Part shown: piece after piece, positions 51,854-61,352 of the stretch
How the letters are laid out: every line of letters begins with the position of its first letter
Position numbering within the stretch: position 1 is the stretch's first letter
From: Clostridia bacterium
GTDB taxonomy: Bacteria; Bacillota; Clostridia; Christensenellales; Borkfalkiaceae
Reading direction: 5' to 3'
Length of the DNA: 64,000 nucleotides
Assembly: GCA_017415505.1 (NCBI GenBank)
Contig: JAFQGG010000030.1
Span: forward strand, 25,987-89,986
The notes under the pieces: generated by a model
Told to the model about the DNA's origin: nothing
Seen by the model: only the letters and a program-made list of their open reading frames with translations
The model's database searches: none
Made by a program: the position numbers and the translations under genes

Positions 51854-52591
51854 TTATAATTTTAAGTGTTCCGAAACGGTAACGACGGAAAGTGAAACCG
51901 ATTCGTAGTATTTCAAAATATCTTCTAACGCGTCCGCCGTTTCTTGCATGGGGTGCATCAACACGAATTCGCCACCTTTCACGCCCTTCGTTGCTCGCGT
52001 ATAGATAAGCGAAGCGTTTTTATCCCGCCAATCGATCGTATCCCTCGACCAAAGCACCGTTTTCATATTCAACGCCTTGCACGCCGTCAAAACGTTTTCC
52101 CCGTACGCGCCCGAGGGCGGGGCAAACAGCGTGGGCGTTTTTTGCGTAGCAAGCTGTATAAAACGGTTGCAGGCGGATATTTCCTTGCGGTTCTCCGCAA
52201 CGGAAAGTTTGGCGTGGTCTTTATGAAAATATCCGTGATTGCCAAGCTCGTGCCCTTCGCCGTCTATTCGTTTCAAACACTCCGCGTTATCGTCCGCCCA
52301 GCATCCGCCGATAAAAAAGGTGGCTTTGGCTTGGTGCAAGCGTAAAATATCCAAAATGCGGTATACTTCCTCCGTTCCCCAATAGACGTTGAACATCAAA
52401 GAAACGCTTTTGGAATCGTCACTGCCACGGCGGTAAATTTCACCGCTCGCACCGTTCGTTTGCAAAGCCGAATCCGCGGGCGAGAGGCAAAGCGCGCCGA
52501 CGGAAAGCACCAAAACGCCGAGCACGAGATTGGTTACGAAATTGATTTTCGTTTCTTTTTGACAACTGCGACAAACTTTTTTTCTTTTCAT
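51854..52591 (-). CDS. YlxY-like polysaccharide deacetylase family protein
   Basis: NodB-fold protein of 245 aa with an N-terminal membrane anchor (about 15-37) preceded by CRSCQKE. NodB motif 1, normally TFDDG, reads MFNVYWGTEE, so the catalytic aspartate is missing, as is usual for the sporulation-associated YlxY group; motif 2 is HELGNHGYFHKDH and supplies histidines; APPSGAYGEN and WSRDTIDWRD are motifs 3 and 4. The neighbour M16 peptidase supports the YlxY assignment. It is probably secreted but tethered; activity is doubtful without the aspartate. Confidence 0.85.
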   Translation of the reverse strand: MKRKKVCRSCQKETKINFVTNLVLGVLVLSVGALCLSPADSALQTNGASGEIYRRGSDDSKSVSLMFNVYWGTEEVYRILDILRLHQAKATFFIGGCWADDNAECLKRIDGEGHELGNHGYFHKDHAKLSVAENRKEISACNRFIQLATQKTPTLFAPPSGAYGENVLTACKALNMKTVLWSRDTIDWRDKNASLIYTRATKGVKGGEFVLMHPMQETADALEDILKYYESVSLSVVTVSEHLKL

Positions 52592-52652
52592 TGCACACCT
52601 CGAAAAAAGATTCCGTAATATCCTATTTTTCTTTTTTCTCGGTTATGCCCTT

Positions 52653-55049
52653 TTACTTTATTTTCACCACCGTAACGCCCGTTTCGCCCTCGCCATACCT
52701 ACCCAAGCGAAACTCCGCGACGTTCTTATGCTTTCTCAAAAAGTCGTGAATCCCCGCGCGCAATTTGCCCGTGCCTACGCCGTGCACGATCCGCACTTCT
52801 TCCAAATTGCTCACGACGGCGGCGTCGATAAACGCTTCCACTTCCACCAAAGCTTCCTGCACCGTCATACCGATCACGTTCAATTCGAGCGAAGGAACGG
52901 GTTTGGGGGCAAGATTCTTTTTTACTTGCACTTTATCCTCTTCCCCACGCCTTGCGGGCTGTTTTTTAGCAGTTTGCGCCTTTTCCACGCCAATTACAAC
53001 ACAAAGTTCGGAAAATTTAACGCGTATACGCATATTTCCGCATAATACTTCCGCTTCTTTTTTTTGCGGTCGAACGCTTTGTACGACGCCCTCTTGGTTC
53101 GTATTTTTCAAATACACCTTCGCGCCCACGCGAATATCCGCTTCCGTCGCCTGTTTATATTGCGGTTTGGCGATCTCTTCTTTTTCGGTATCGTACACCT
53201 TATCGCGCAAACGGTTTTTTAGCGTTCTCGCGTGAATGAGGTCGGCTTCCGTAATCGTTTCCTTGGCAAATATCTCTTCGATTTGCGCCAACAGTTCTTC
53301 CGCTTCCGCCGCGCGTTCGTTAATAACCCTACGCGCTTCCGCTTTTGCCGAAGCGTACAGTTTATCCTTTTCCTTTTGGAGTTTTTCCCGTTCAATCTCC
53401 AACGCGCGCAGTTTTTCCTGCCACTCGGCTTTCATTTTATTACATTCTTTCAAAAGCTCGTCCGCTTTAATGCGGCTTTCTTCCGCACTTCGAACGATAT
53501 GCTCGAATTTTTGCACACCCTCTGATAGATTGGAAAGCGCGTCTTGCAAAATGCTTTCCTTTAATCCCAATCGGCGGGAAATCGCCAAAGCGTTGCTCGA
53601 ACCGGGCAAGCCGATACGAATGATATACAGGGGTTGAAGGGTATCCGAATCAAACTCCATACACGCGTTTTCAATCCCGTTCGTTTCAAACGCGAACTCT
53701 TTCAACGCCGTATAATGGGTCGTTACCACGCCCGCGCAACCCGTGGAAAGCAAATGCGCCACGATTGCCTTTGCAAGAGCTTGCCCCTCGTCGGGGTCCG
53801 TACCGCCCCCAAGTTCGTCGATAAGTACAAGACTCTTCTCGTTGGCATTCTCGACGATATGGATAATATTCGTGATATGCGAAGAGAACGTAGAGAGGCT
53901 TTCCTCAATGCTTTGGGAATCGCCCACGTCGCAATATATCTCTTCAAACACGGACAATACGGCGCGTTTTGCGGGCACGAACAGCCCGCACATTGCCATC
54001 ATGCAAAACAGCCCGACCATTTTAAGCGTAACCGTTTTACCGCCCGTATTCGGACCGCTTATCAATAAAAAGCGATAGTCTTTTCCGAGCGAAAGACTTA
54101 CGGGCACGACCTTTTTTCTGTCGATTAAAGGGTGTCGTCCCATATCGATTTGGACAAGCCCCGAATCGTTGATTTCGGGCTGTACGCAAGAGAGTTTGTA
54201 CGCGTATTCCGCGCGAGCGTAATAGGAATCGATTTCTTCCAAAATCTCGATATCTTTATTAAGCTCGTCGCCGATAAACCCCGCCCTTCTGGAAAGCTCG
54301 CCCAATATCCTTTCTACTTCTTCCTTTTCGTCGATGGCAAGTGAACGGAGCTCGTTGTTCATTTCCAAGACTTCTTCCGGCTCGATAAAAAAGGTTGCAC
54401 CGCTTGCCGAGCGGTCGTGGATAAAACCTTTTATATTGCGCTTGTATTCCGCACGCACGGGCAAAACGTAGCGGTTATCTCGCATAGTAACGATACCGTC
54501 TTGCAAATATTTCCCCTCGCTTCCCGTAAGGTACTCCGCAAGCCTTGATCGAATCCGCTCGTTGAGCAAACGGATTTCTTTGCGAAGAGTATAGAGTTTA
54601 TCGCTGGCGTAATCGCTCACCTCGGAATCGTTCAAAATCTTCGTTTTGATATCCTCTTCCAAGGTCTCGTCGTAATACAGCGCGTTCGCAAGCTCTTTCA
54701 TGTCCGCAAAATTCTCGTCCGCAACCGAAAGAATGCTCGTATGCGCAATTCTCGTACTGCGCAAAAGATTTTCAATTTTCAAAAGCTCACCGCAGGAGAG
54801 TGCCGAACCCTTTTTCGCCCGACCGAGTTCGTCGGAAAACGCGGGAAACGACTCTATTTTGGAAACGCCGTGCGTAAAGAGCAACGCGACGCATTCTTCC
54901 GTCGTTTTCAAGCGTTTTTTCGCTTCCTTTAACGAGGGCGTGGGTTGCGTTTCCGTCAAGCGTTTCTTCCCGCCTTCCAGCGTTGCGTATTGTGATGCAA
55001 GCGATAAAATTTTATTCAATTCCGTCTTTTCGATAGCTCTTTGATTCAT
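52653..55049 (-). CDS. mutS2: MutS2 endonuclease/ribosome-rescue ATPase
   Basis: MutS-like ATPase of 798 aa without mismatch-recognition domain. Core and lever helices occupy 1-310; Walker A SGPNTGGKTVT, Walker B LVLIDELGGGTDP and the conserved TTHYTALKEFA follow; a long coiled coil (about 510-610) and KOW-like region lead to a C-terminal Smr domain (about 720-798). In Smr the LDLR-type motif reads LNVIG while HGVGTGKLR is intact, so nuclease activity may be altered. Family roles include antirecombination and rescue of collided ribosomes. It lies just downstream of the U32 peptidase gene, as in many Clostridia. Confidence 0.95.
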   Translation of the reverse strand: MNQRAIEKTELNKILSLASQYATLEGGKKRLTETQPTPSLKEAKKRLKTTEECVALLFTHGVSKIESFPAFSDELGRAKKGSALSCGELLKIENLLRSTRIAHTSILSVADENFADMKELANALYYDETLEEDIKTKILNDSEVSDYASDKLYTLRKEIRLLNERIRSRLAEYLTGSEGKYLQDGIVTMRDNRYVLPVRAEYKRNIKGFIHDRSASGATFFIEPEEVLEMNNELRSLAIDEKEEVERILGELSRRAGFIGDELNKDIEILEEIDSYYARAEYAYKLSCVQPEINDSGLVQIDMGRHPLIDRKKVVPVSLSLGKDYRFLLISGPNTGGKTVTLKMVGLFCMMAMCGLFVPAKRAVLSVFEEIYCDVGDSQSIEESLSTFSSHITNIIHIVENANEKSLVLIDELGGGTDPDEGQALAKAIVAHLLSTGCAGVVTTHYTALKEFAFETNGIENACMEFDSDTLQPLYIIRIGLPGSSNALAISRRLGLKESILQDALSNLSEGVQKFEHIVRSAEESRIKADELLKECNKMKAEWQEKLRALEIEREKLQKEKDKLYASAKAEARRVINERAAEAEELLAQIEEIFAKETITEADLIHARTLKNRLRDKVYDTEKEEIAKPQYKQATEADIRVGAKVYLKNTNQEGVVQSVRPQKKEAEVLCGNMRIRVKFSELCVVIGVEKAQTAKKQPARRGEEDKVQVKKNLAPKPVPSLELNVIGMTVQEALVEVEAFIDAAVVSNLEEVRIVHGVGTGKLRAGIHDFLRKHKNVAEFRLGRYGEGETGVTVVKIK

Positions 55050-55064
55050 CTTGATTTCCTTGGG

Positions 55065-57269
55065 TTATAAAACACCCCGATTGGCGTGCCCGAAAGTATG
55101 ATTTTTGAACAGTTCTTTTTGTTTAGTTTCGTCGTCTTTGATTTCAAACACCCGTTTTTTATCCTCCACGAGCGTCAAATCCAACAGTTTTCCGTTTCCG
55201 TAAAGTCCTTTGCCTATCAAATCCGCGCAATTATACACCTCGAAACGACAGCTACCGTCGGCGGAAAGATATCTTCGAACGGGGAAAACGCGACCGTGTT
55301 CGTCGCAAAGCGCATACGCGTTTTTCTTGTCGCAAACCCCGCAAGTTTTCCCGAAAGGACAGTAGCAAAGGTCCATCAATTTAATATTCCCGCAAACGAG
55401 CGCAAACGAGCGCGCACCCAAAAGCGGTTTTATCTCCGTTTCGTTAAGTTCTTTGGATAAAGCGTAATATTTCACGCAAGAAAACTTCAAAAGTTCCGCC
55501 ACGGAAACCGCGTTCGTGAGATTAAAACCCGTACCCGCAAACAGCGAAACGCCTTCTTTTTTCGCAAAGGCGATTCCCCCGTAGTTCTCCGCGTAAATCC
55601 CGTCCGCCCGTGCCTGCGTGATCATACGCGCAATCGCCCGTTCGTCTTCATTCGTTGCAAAAGCGGGATAATAAATATATTTCTCAAATTTCCCGTTTAT
55701 AAACGAATCGGGCAACGGTGCGTTAAAATCGCTCGGTTTATAAACGGCGATATCCGCCGTAACGCCCTCGAAACGATCGCCGAGCACCGCCGTTTTATCG
55801 TTCGTGCCAAAATCGGTAAAGACGGGAATCGGAGAGTACTCCATTTCCGTCCTTGCCCCGCTCCAATATTCCACGAATTTTTCGTAGAACGCACGACGGA
55901 ACGCGTTAAGCTCGGACTTTGCCACAAAGATATCGCTTTGCAAATCGACCTCAATAAAAGGCTCTATCGCCAATCCGTCCGTCTTTTGAAAGCACATGGC
56001 GATATCCTCTTTGCAAAGCGGACGACTCACGGCTTTTTGCAAGCGTTTATCGCCTGTTAAACGCACGCTATCGCACTCGGCAATCGGATATTCCCCCTCG
56101 TGAAAAACGAGCCGTAAATCGAGCGTTCTTTTCTTTCTTTCACCGCTAAGAACCCTTTCCGTCGTTGCCGTATCCGTCGTCACGAAAACGCCGTCGCCGT
56201 TCTTCAAACGAACTTTCGATTGCACGGAGAACCCGCGTTTTTCCAATCCCGAGAAATACGCCCCGCCCACTTCTTTCCCGTCGCGTAAAATCTTAAACGC
56301 GTCGCCGACGCGCGGGCGGAAAAGGCTTTCCACGATATATTTTCCGTTCACCACCTTGACAACGCCCACTTTCTCGCCCACGTGACCTTGTACGGCGGTG
56401 GAAAGCAAGCGTTTATCCTGTCCAAACGCCAATCCTTTCGTATAATTCCCGCGGTTATACGCGCGTTTCAAATCGGAGAATGTCGAAATTTTGTCACCGC
56501 CGTCCAGCAAAGCGCGATAATACCGCACCGCGGAAGCTACGTATTCCGCACGGCGCATTCTACCCTCGATCTTAAAGGAAACGACGCCCGCGTCGATATA
56601 TTTTTGAATATCTTCCCCCACGCAAAGATCGGACAGGGAAAGCGCGTAGTTTTTTTCCGTATTTCCGTTTCTATCGTATGCGTAGCGTTTACGACAGGGT
56701 TGTTTGCAACGCCCGCGATTCCCGCTATTCCCGCCCGCAAACGAGGAAAAATAGCATTGTCCTGAAAACGCCGTACAAAGCGCGCCCTGTATGAACGCTT
56801 CCGTTTCTATGATTTTTGAAATTTCTTTTATTTCCGCGATCGGCGTTTCCCGTGCGAGAATGACTCGGGAAAACCCGCAATCTTTTGCAAACTCCGCCCC
56901 GCTGACCGTACATACGCCCGCTTGCGTGGATAAATGCAATACAAGCTCGGGATAAACGCTTTTAAGGTATTTTCCAAGTAATATATCTTGCAAAATAATC
57001 GCGTCCACGCCAAGCGCCCAAACGGAAAGTAAGGCGCGGACAAACGCTTCCGTTTCTCCGTCCTTAACGAGCGTATTCATAGCGACGTACACTTTTACAC
57101 CGTAAAGATGCGCATCTTTTACGAGCGAGGAAAGCTCTTCTTCCGTAAAATTATCCGCACTTTGACGGGCGGAAAAGGATTTGAATCCCAAATAAATAGC
57201 GTCCGCACCGTTTACAATCGCCGCCTTTGCACATTCCGCGTTTCCCGCAGGGGCAAGTATTTCCAACAT
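55065..57269 (-). CDS. U32 family peptidase / RlhA-like with DUF3656
   Basis: Long U32 protein of 734 aa. The N-terminal TIM-barrel-like U32 domain (1-310) begins EILAPAGNAECAKAAI and contains LHLSTQAGV and the cysteine cluster GQCYFSS and RCKQPCRKRY, which hold an iron-sulphur cluster in related RNA-hydroxylating enzymes (RlhA, TrhP). The C-terminal half (about 370-734) fits the DUF3656/collagenase-like region, with more cysteines in CYCPFGKTCGVCDKK. Activity as a protease is historically assumed; an RNA-hydroxylation role is equally likely. The start at 57269 is preferred over an upstream TTG because of GGGA spacing. Confidence 0.88.
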   Translation of the reverse strand: MLEILAPAGNAECAKAAIVNGADAIYLGFKSFSARQSADNFTEEELSSLVKDAHLYGVKVYVAMNTLVKDGETEAFVRALLSVWALGVDAIILQDILLGKYLKSVYPELVLHLSTQAGVCTVSGAEFAKDCGFSRVILARETPIAEIKEISKIIETEAFIQGALCTAFSGQCYFSSFAGGNSGNRGRCKQPCRKRYAYDRNGNTEKNYALSLSDLCVGEDIQKYIDAGVVSFKIEGRMRRAEYVASAVRYYRALLDGGDKISTFSDLKRAYNRGNYTKGLAFGQDKRLLSTAVQGHVGEKVGVVKVVNGKYIVESLFRPRVGDAFKILRDGKEVGGAYFSGLEKRGFSVQSKVRLKNGDGVFVTTDTATTERVLSGERKKRTLDLRLVFHEGEYPIAECDSVRLTGDKRLQKAVSRPLCKEDIAMCFQKTDGLAIEPFIEVDLQSDIFVAKSELNAFRRAFYEKFVEYWSGARTEMEYSPIPVFTDFGTNDKTAVLGDRFEGVTADIAVYKPSDFNAPLPDSFINGKFEKYIYYPAFATNEDERAIARMITQARADGIYAENYGGIAFAKKEGVSLFAGTGFNLTNAVSVAELLKFSCVKYYALSKELNETEIKPLLGARSFALVCGNIKLMDLCYCPFGKTCGVCDKKNAYALCDEHGRVFPVRRYLSADGSCRFEVYNCADLIGKGLYGNGKLLDLTLVEDKKRVFEIKDDETKQKELFKNHTFGHANRGVL

Positions 57270-57288
57270 AGTATATCCCAAATAAATT

Positions 57289-58212
57289 TTATCTTCCGAT
57301 ACTTCTCGTAATAAGTTCTTCCGAAGCGTCGTAACCCATACTCTTCAAGCGGAAGTTTCGCGCCGCCACCTCGATAAGGATAGCAAGGTTTCTACCGGGG
57401 CTTACGGGAATGGTGAGCTTGGGTAGCTTAATCCCGAAATACTCCGCAGACGACGCTTCGTCGCCGATACGGTCGTACTCTTTGCCCTGTTGCCAAGTTT
57501 CAAATTGAATAACGAGCTGTATTTGCTTTTCGTCGAGTACCGAACCCGAACCGTACATACTTTTTACGTTGATGATCCCGATACCGCGAAGCTCCATGAA
57601 ATATCTTATAATATCGGGGGCAGTACCGTATAATTCGTTGGCAATCTCTTTGATAATCACGTTATCGTCGGCAATAAGTCTATGACCGCGTTTGATAAGT
57701 TCCATAGCCGTTTCGCTCTTTCCAACGCCGCTTTTTCCCGTCAGCAAAATTCCCACGCCGAACACTTCCATCAAAACGCCGTGTTCGGACACGGAAGGCG
57801 CGAGCAAACGGTTGAGATAAATATACAAACTGCTCATAAGATCCGTCGTCATTTTCGGACAACGGAAAATCGGACAGGCGTACTGCTTTGCCGTTTCTAC
57901 GAGCTCGGGAAGCGCGGGCAAATCACGGCTTAAAATAATACAGGGTAATTCTCCGTGTTGAAACAAACTACTGATTTTTGCAAGTCTTGCGTCGGAGGAA
58001 AAAGTACGCAAATATTCGTACTCCGCCAACCCTAAAACGATAATACGCCGAGAATCGAAATAGTTAAAAAATCCCCCTGCAAGCTGTAACCCCGGGCGTT
58101 CTACGCTCATACTTGCAAGCGTTACGACTCCGTTCCCCGCGTAGACGGTTTCCAATTCCAAATCGTACGCAAATTTATCCAGCATTACGCTTTGCGATAC
58201 CTGTCCGCTCAT
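57289..58212 (-). CDS. hprK: HPr kinase/phosphorylase
   Basis: Bifunctional sensor kinase that phosphorylates Ser46 of HPr and so drives CcpA-type carbon catabolite control. The N-terminal domain (1-130) precedes the catalytic domain with Walker A LTGKSGVGKSETAMELIKRG, HRLIADDNV, and the HprK signature ELRGIGIINVKSMYG. The start at 58212 has GGAGGACTAAT upstream and follows the HAD gene stop by 1 base. About 307 aa, normal. HPr itself is not in the window. Lying next to uvrC is common in Clostridia. Confidence 0.95.
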   Translation of the reverse strand: MSGQVSQSVMLDKFAYDLELETVYAGNGVVTLASMSVERPGLQLAGGFFNYFDSRRIIVLGLAEYEYLRTFSSDARLAKISSLFQHGELPCIILSRDLPALPELVETAKQYACPIFRCPKMTTDLMSSLYIYLNRLLAPSVSEHGVLMEVFGVGILLTGKSGVGKSETAMELIKRGHRLIADDNVIIKEIANELYGTAPDIIRYFMELRGIGIINVKSMYGSGSVLDEKQIQLVIQFETWQQGKEYDRIGDEASSAEYFGIKLPKLTIPVSPGRNLAILIEVAARNFRLKSMGYDASEELITRSIGR

Positions 58213-58213
58213 A

Positions 58214-59044
58214 TTAGTCCTCCGTGTAAGCATATTTTTCTATCATGCGGGCGATCGCGCTCTCTTCGTTGGTATACTCCAACACGATATCGGCGCTGTT
58301 TTTCAATTTTTCGTCCGCGTTTTTTACGGCTACGCCCAACCCCGCCTTTTCGATCATGGGCATATCGTTCCATTGATCCCCGACGCCGATAATCTTATCC
58401 GTCGGCACGCCAAATCGACGGGAGAGGAACTCTACCGCCGTGCCTTTGGAATAATTGGCGTTGACAACCTCCACCAAAACGTCCGCGCTCTTCGTGACGA
58501 TACAGCCCTCGAAGTTTTCCTTTTTCACCTCCGACATAATACGCTCGTTCTCGGACGGATCGACGATGGCAAGTATTTTGAACGCACACACGCCGTTTTC
58601 TTTCACGAATTGCGACACGGGTTTATCCGTGACGAGCGTCGCTTTATGCCGAACCGCCGTTTCGTACCAGCGTAACCATTCGTCGTCTTTATTGCAATAA
58701 TACGCTTCCCCGTCGTAGACGTGGAAATGCACGCCGAGGGATTCCATTTTTTGACAAATCTTCACCGTCGTTGCATTGGAAATCGTTCCGCGCAAGAGAA
58801 ACTCCCCGCTTTCGATATCCAAAATCACCGCGCCTTGACAGCAACAAACTACGCCCTTTAAGCCAAGCTCCTTTACGCGGGGTAAAATCCCGTAATGCAG
58901 TCTGCCCGTGGAAACGGCAAAAATACCTCCCGCTTCCGTATATTCGGCGATTGCCTTTTTGTTTTCATTGGAAATCGTTCCGTCTTCGCATACGAGCGTT
59001 CCGTCGAAATCGGAAACGATTAAATCGTATTTTATCTTTCGCAT
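58214..59044 (-). CDS. Cof-type HAD-IIB phosphatase
   Basis: Haloacid-dehalogenase phosphatase with motif I LIVSDFDGTLV, motif II FAVSTGRLHYG, a cap domain (about 85-190), and motif IV IGVGDQWNDMPMIEKAGLGVAVKNA (read in part). The motif III lysine is in YSKGTAVEFL. These act on small phosphorylated metabolites such as flavin, sugar or pyridoxal phosphates; substrate not inferable. It is coupled between uvrC and hprK, with 1-base gaps on both sides. Confidence 0.92.
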   Translation of the reverse strand: MRKIKYDLIVSDFDGTLVCEDGTISNENKKAIAEYTEAGGIFAVSTGRLHYGILPRVKELGLKGVVCCCQGAVILDIESGEFLLRGTISNATTVKICQKMESLGVHFHVYDGEAYYCNKDDEWLRWYETAVRHKATLVTDKPVSQFVKENGVCAFKILAIVDPSENERIMSEVKKENFEGCIVTKSADVLVEVVNANYSKGTAVEFLSRRFGVPTDKIIGVGDQWNDMPMIEKAGLGVAVKNADEKLKNSADIVLEYTNEESAIARMIEKYAYTED

Positions 59045-59045
59045 T

Positions 59046-60851
59046 TTATATATTTTCCTTAAAATGAGTTTTTATTTTTTGCGCAAGCTCGACGCCGATC
59101 CCGTCCACGGTGGCAAGCTCTTCCACGCTTGCGTTCATAATTTTGTCAATCGTGCCGAACGCGTCCATCAACGCTTTTTGTTTCTTTTTGCCGATTCCGT
59201 CTATCTCTTGTAATACGGAAGCAAGATTGCGTTTAGAGTGCAAGCTCCTAAAATAAGTGATCGCAAAGCGGTGCGCCTCGTCGCGCAGGCGTTGCAAGGT
59301 TTTTAACGCGTAATCGCGCCGATCGATACGGATACTTTCGGGCGCGTCGAGCGTAAACACTTCCTCTTCCCGTTCGGCAAGGGAAATCAACTCGATATCC
59401 TTAATCCCAAACTCGTCGAAAATTTCTTTTACCGCGGAAAGCTGTCCTTTCCCGCCGTCGATTACGATTAAATCGGGCTTTGGAAAGCGCTCCTCTTCTT
59501 CCGTGTCGAGCTTGGCTAAACGCCTGCGCATCATTTCTTGGTGCGAGGCGTAATCATTTGCGCCCTCCACCGTTTTAATACGGAATCTTCGGTAACTGCT
59601 CCGATCCGCTTCCCCGTCGATAAACACGACCATCGACCCGACTTTATCTACCCCGCTAATGTTGGAAATATCGTAACATTCCATTCGCTTTGGGTACTTT
59701 TTCAAAGAGAGAATCTCTTTTAACCGCACACAGGCGTTCTTCGTCATATCATCCTTATGTTTGATTTTATCGATAGATTTAGACAAATATTCGGACGCGT
59801 TCTTTTCCGCCATATCCAAAAGCTGTTTCTTTACGCCCTGTTTGGCGCGGACGATTTCCACCTTTTTGCCGAATTTTTCACGGAAATAATTCTCAATCAA
59901 TTCCTTCTCGCAAAATTCTTGCGTGATAATTTCCGAGGGCAATTCGTGCGTGGAATAGTATTGAAGTATGAACGCCGTAAGCGCTTCCGCTTCGGAAAAA
60001 GAACCGTCTTCCAACGCGAAATTGCTACCGCCTTGCATAATCCCGCTACGCGTAACCAAAACGTTCACCGACGAATATAAATAATTCGTTTTAAGCGCGA
60101 TAATATCCGCGTTCAAAGAACGGTTCAAGGAAGTGATTCTCTTCAACTTTAATTTGGAAAGCATATTTAGTTTTTCGCGGTACTCCATGGCAAGCTCGAA
60201 CTCTTCTTGCTCGGCAAAATAGAGCATTTTCTCGCGCAAAATCTCTTCGGCTTCCTCGTAATTTCCGTCGAGAAAGGAAAGTGCTTTTTTTACGCGCTCA
60301 CCGTATTCCTCTTTCGAGCAACAATGCCCGCACGGCGCAAGACAACGGTGCAAATGATAGGCAAGACAGGGTTTCTTTTCTTTCTTGCCGATTACGGTTG
60401 TGCAAGTACGCACGTTATACACCGCGCTAACGATATCAAGAATATCTTTGCACCGCACCCCGCCCATAAACGGACCGAAATACTTGCCGTCTTTTTTTAT
60501 CTTTCTCGTTATCACCACGCGTGGAAATTCTTCTTTCGTTACTTTGATATACGGATAAGTCTTATCGTCTTTGAGAAGGATATTATATTTGGGTTTGTAT
60601 TTTTTAATTAAGTTGTTTTCCAACGCAAGCGCGTCGATTTCCGTTTGCGTAATGATATAATAAAAATCGGCGATATTTTCTACCATCGTCGCAACTTTTT
60701 CGGGTTTCGCGGATGAATGAAAATATTGACGCACCCTGTTTTTTAACACGCGCGCCTTGCCGACGTATATCACGATCCCGTCTTTATCGAGCATAATATA
60801 TACGCCCGGATTTTCTGGGAGTAGCTTTAACTTTTCCTTCAAAGCATCCAT
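59046..60851 (-). CDS. uvrC: Excinuclease ABC subunit C
   Basis: Nucleotide-excision-repair endonuclease making the 3' and 5' incisions with UvrB. The N-terminal GIY-YIG domain starts with GVYIMLDKDGIVIYVGKARVL (read in part), then a UVR motif near residue 205, an RNase H-like endonuclease domain (about 390-540; MECYDISNISG, DLIVIDGGKGQL) and C-terminal helix-hairpin-helix motifs (about 560-601). The length of 601 aa is normal. The ATG at 60851 lies 9 bases downstream of a TATAAT with no ribosome site, so the mRNA looks leaderless. Confidence 0.95.
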   Translation of the reverse strand: MDALKEKLKLLPENPGVYIMLDKDGIVIYVGKARVLKNRVRQYFHSSAKPEKVATMVENIADFYYIITQTEIDALALENNLIKKYKPKYNILLKDDKTYPYIKVTKEEFPRVVITRKIKKDGKYFGPFMGGVRCKDILDIVSAVYNVRTCTTVIGKKEKKPCLAYHLHRCLAPCGHCCSKEEYGERVKKALSFLDGNYEEAEEILREKMLYFAEQEEFELAMEYREKLNMLSKLKLKRITSLNRSLNADIIALKTNYLYSSVNVLVTRSGIMQGGSNFALEDGSFSEAEALTAFILQYYSTHELPSEIITQEFCEKELIENYFREKFGKKVEIVRAKQGVKKQLLDMAEKNASEYLSKSIDKIKHKDDMTKNACVRLKEILSLKKYPKRMECYDISNISGVDKVGSMVVFIDGEADRSSYRRFRIKTVEGANDYASHQEMMRRRLAKLDTEEEERFPKPDLIVIDGGKGQLSAVKEIFDEFGIKDIELISLAEREEEVFTLDAPESIRIDRRDYALKTLQRLRDEAHRFAITYFRSLHSKRNLASVLQEIDGIGKKKQKALMDAFGTIDKIMNASVEELATVDGIGVELAQKIKTHFKENI

Positions 60852-60860
60852 ATATATACT

Positions 60861-60889
60861 ATTATATACCAAATCGCATAATTTTGCAA
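60861..60889 (-). promoter_or_regulatory. Sigma-A promoter abutting the uvrC start
   Basis: Minus strand -35 TTGCAA (60884-60889), 17-base spacer, -10 TATAAT (60861-60866). The expected transcription start falls within about 3 bases of the ATG. Confidence 0.8.
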
Positions 60890-60912
60890 GGAAATAAAGG
60901 ATATTTTCTTTT

Positions 60913-61251
60913 TTAACATCCCAAAAACTCGATTCCTTTTAATAAAAAATCGTTTATGGACTCGTCGGCTAAGCTGTAAAACACGATTCTGCCCTGCCGA
61001 ACGCTTTTCACGATCCCCGCGCTTCTCAAATAGCGAAGTTGGTGCGACACCGTCGTTTGATTGATTTCAAGGATTCGCGCCAAATCGGTGACGCACAGCT
61101 CGCTGATTGCAAGCGCGGAAAGAATTTTCACGCGAGTAAAATCGGAAAACACGGAAAAAAAGCACACAACGCCTTCGAGAATATCCCCCTGCGGAACGTA
61201 ATCCTCGATTAGGCTTTGCGTGCGTTTATCCAAAAGCAACATTTGTGACAT
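60913..61251 (-). CDS. ArsR/SmtB-family metalloregulator
   Basis: Winged-helix repressor of about 112 aa. The region ELCVTDLARILEINQTTVSHQ is the recognition element, resembling the CadC/CzrA ELCVCD motif but with one cysteine replaced by Thr. The wing is VRQGRIVFYSLA and a final cysteine ends the protein. The start at 61251 is set by GGAGGTG. It lies just downstream of copA and a long palindrome overlaps its leader, so it probably represses itself and perhaps other metal genes. Copper versus zinc/cadmium specificity is open. Confidence 0.87.
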   Translation of the reverse strand: MSQMLLLDKRTQSLIEDYVPQGDILEGVVCFFSVFSDFTRVKILSALAISELCVTDLARILEINQTTVSHQLRYLRSAGIVKSVRQGRIVFYSLADESINDFLLKGIEFLGC

Positions 61252-61261
61252 ATGAACACCT

Positions 61262-61299
61262 CCGAATATGTTTGATTGAGAATATGATAACATATTCGG
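61262..61299 (-). promoter_or_regulatory. Palindromic operator at the ArsR gene
   Basis: Perfect 11-bp inverted repeat CCGAATATGTT (61262-61272) and AACATATTCGG (61289-61299), with an additional GAATATGA word between the arms. It lies directly upstream of the ribosome site and fits an ArsR-type operator. Confidence 0.65.
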
Positions 61300-61352
61300 T
61301 AGGTTGCTTTCTGTTTTATTTTGTAACAAATCCGCTTATTTTGTCACTTTTC

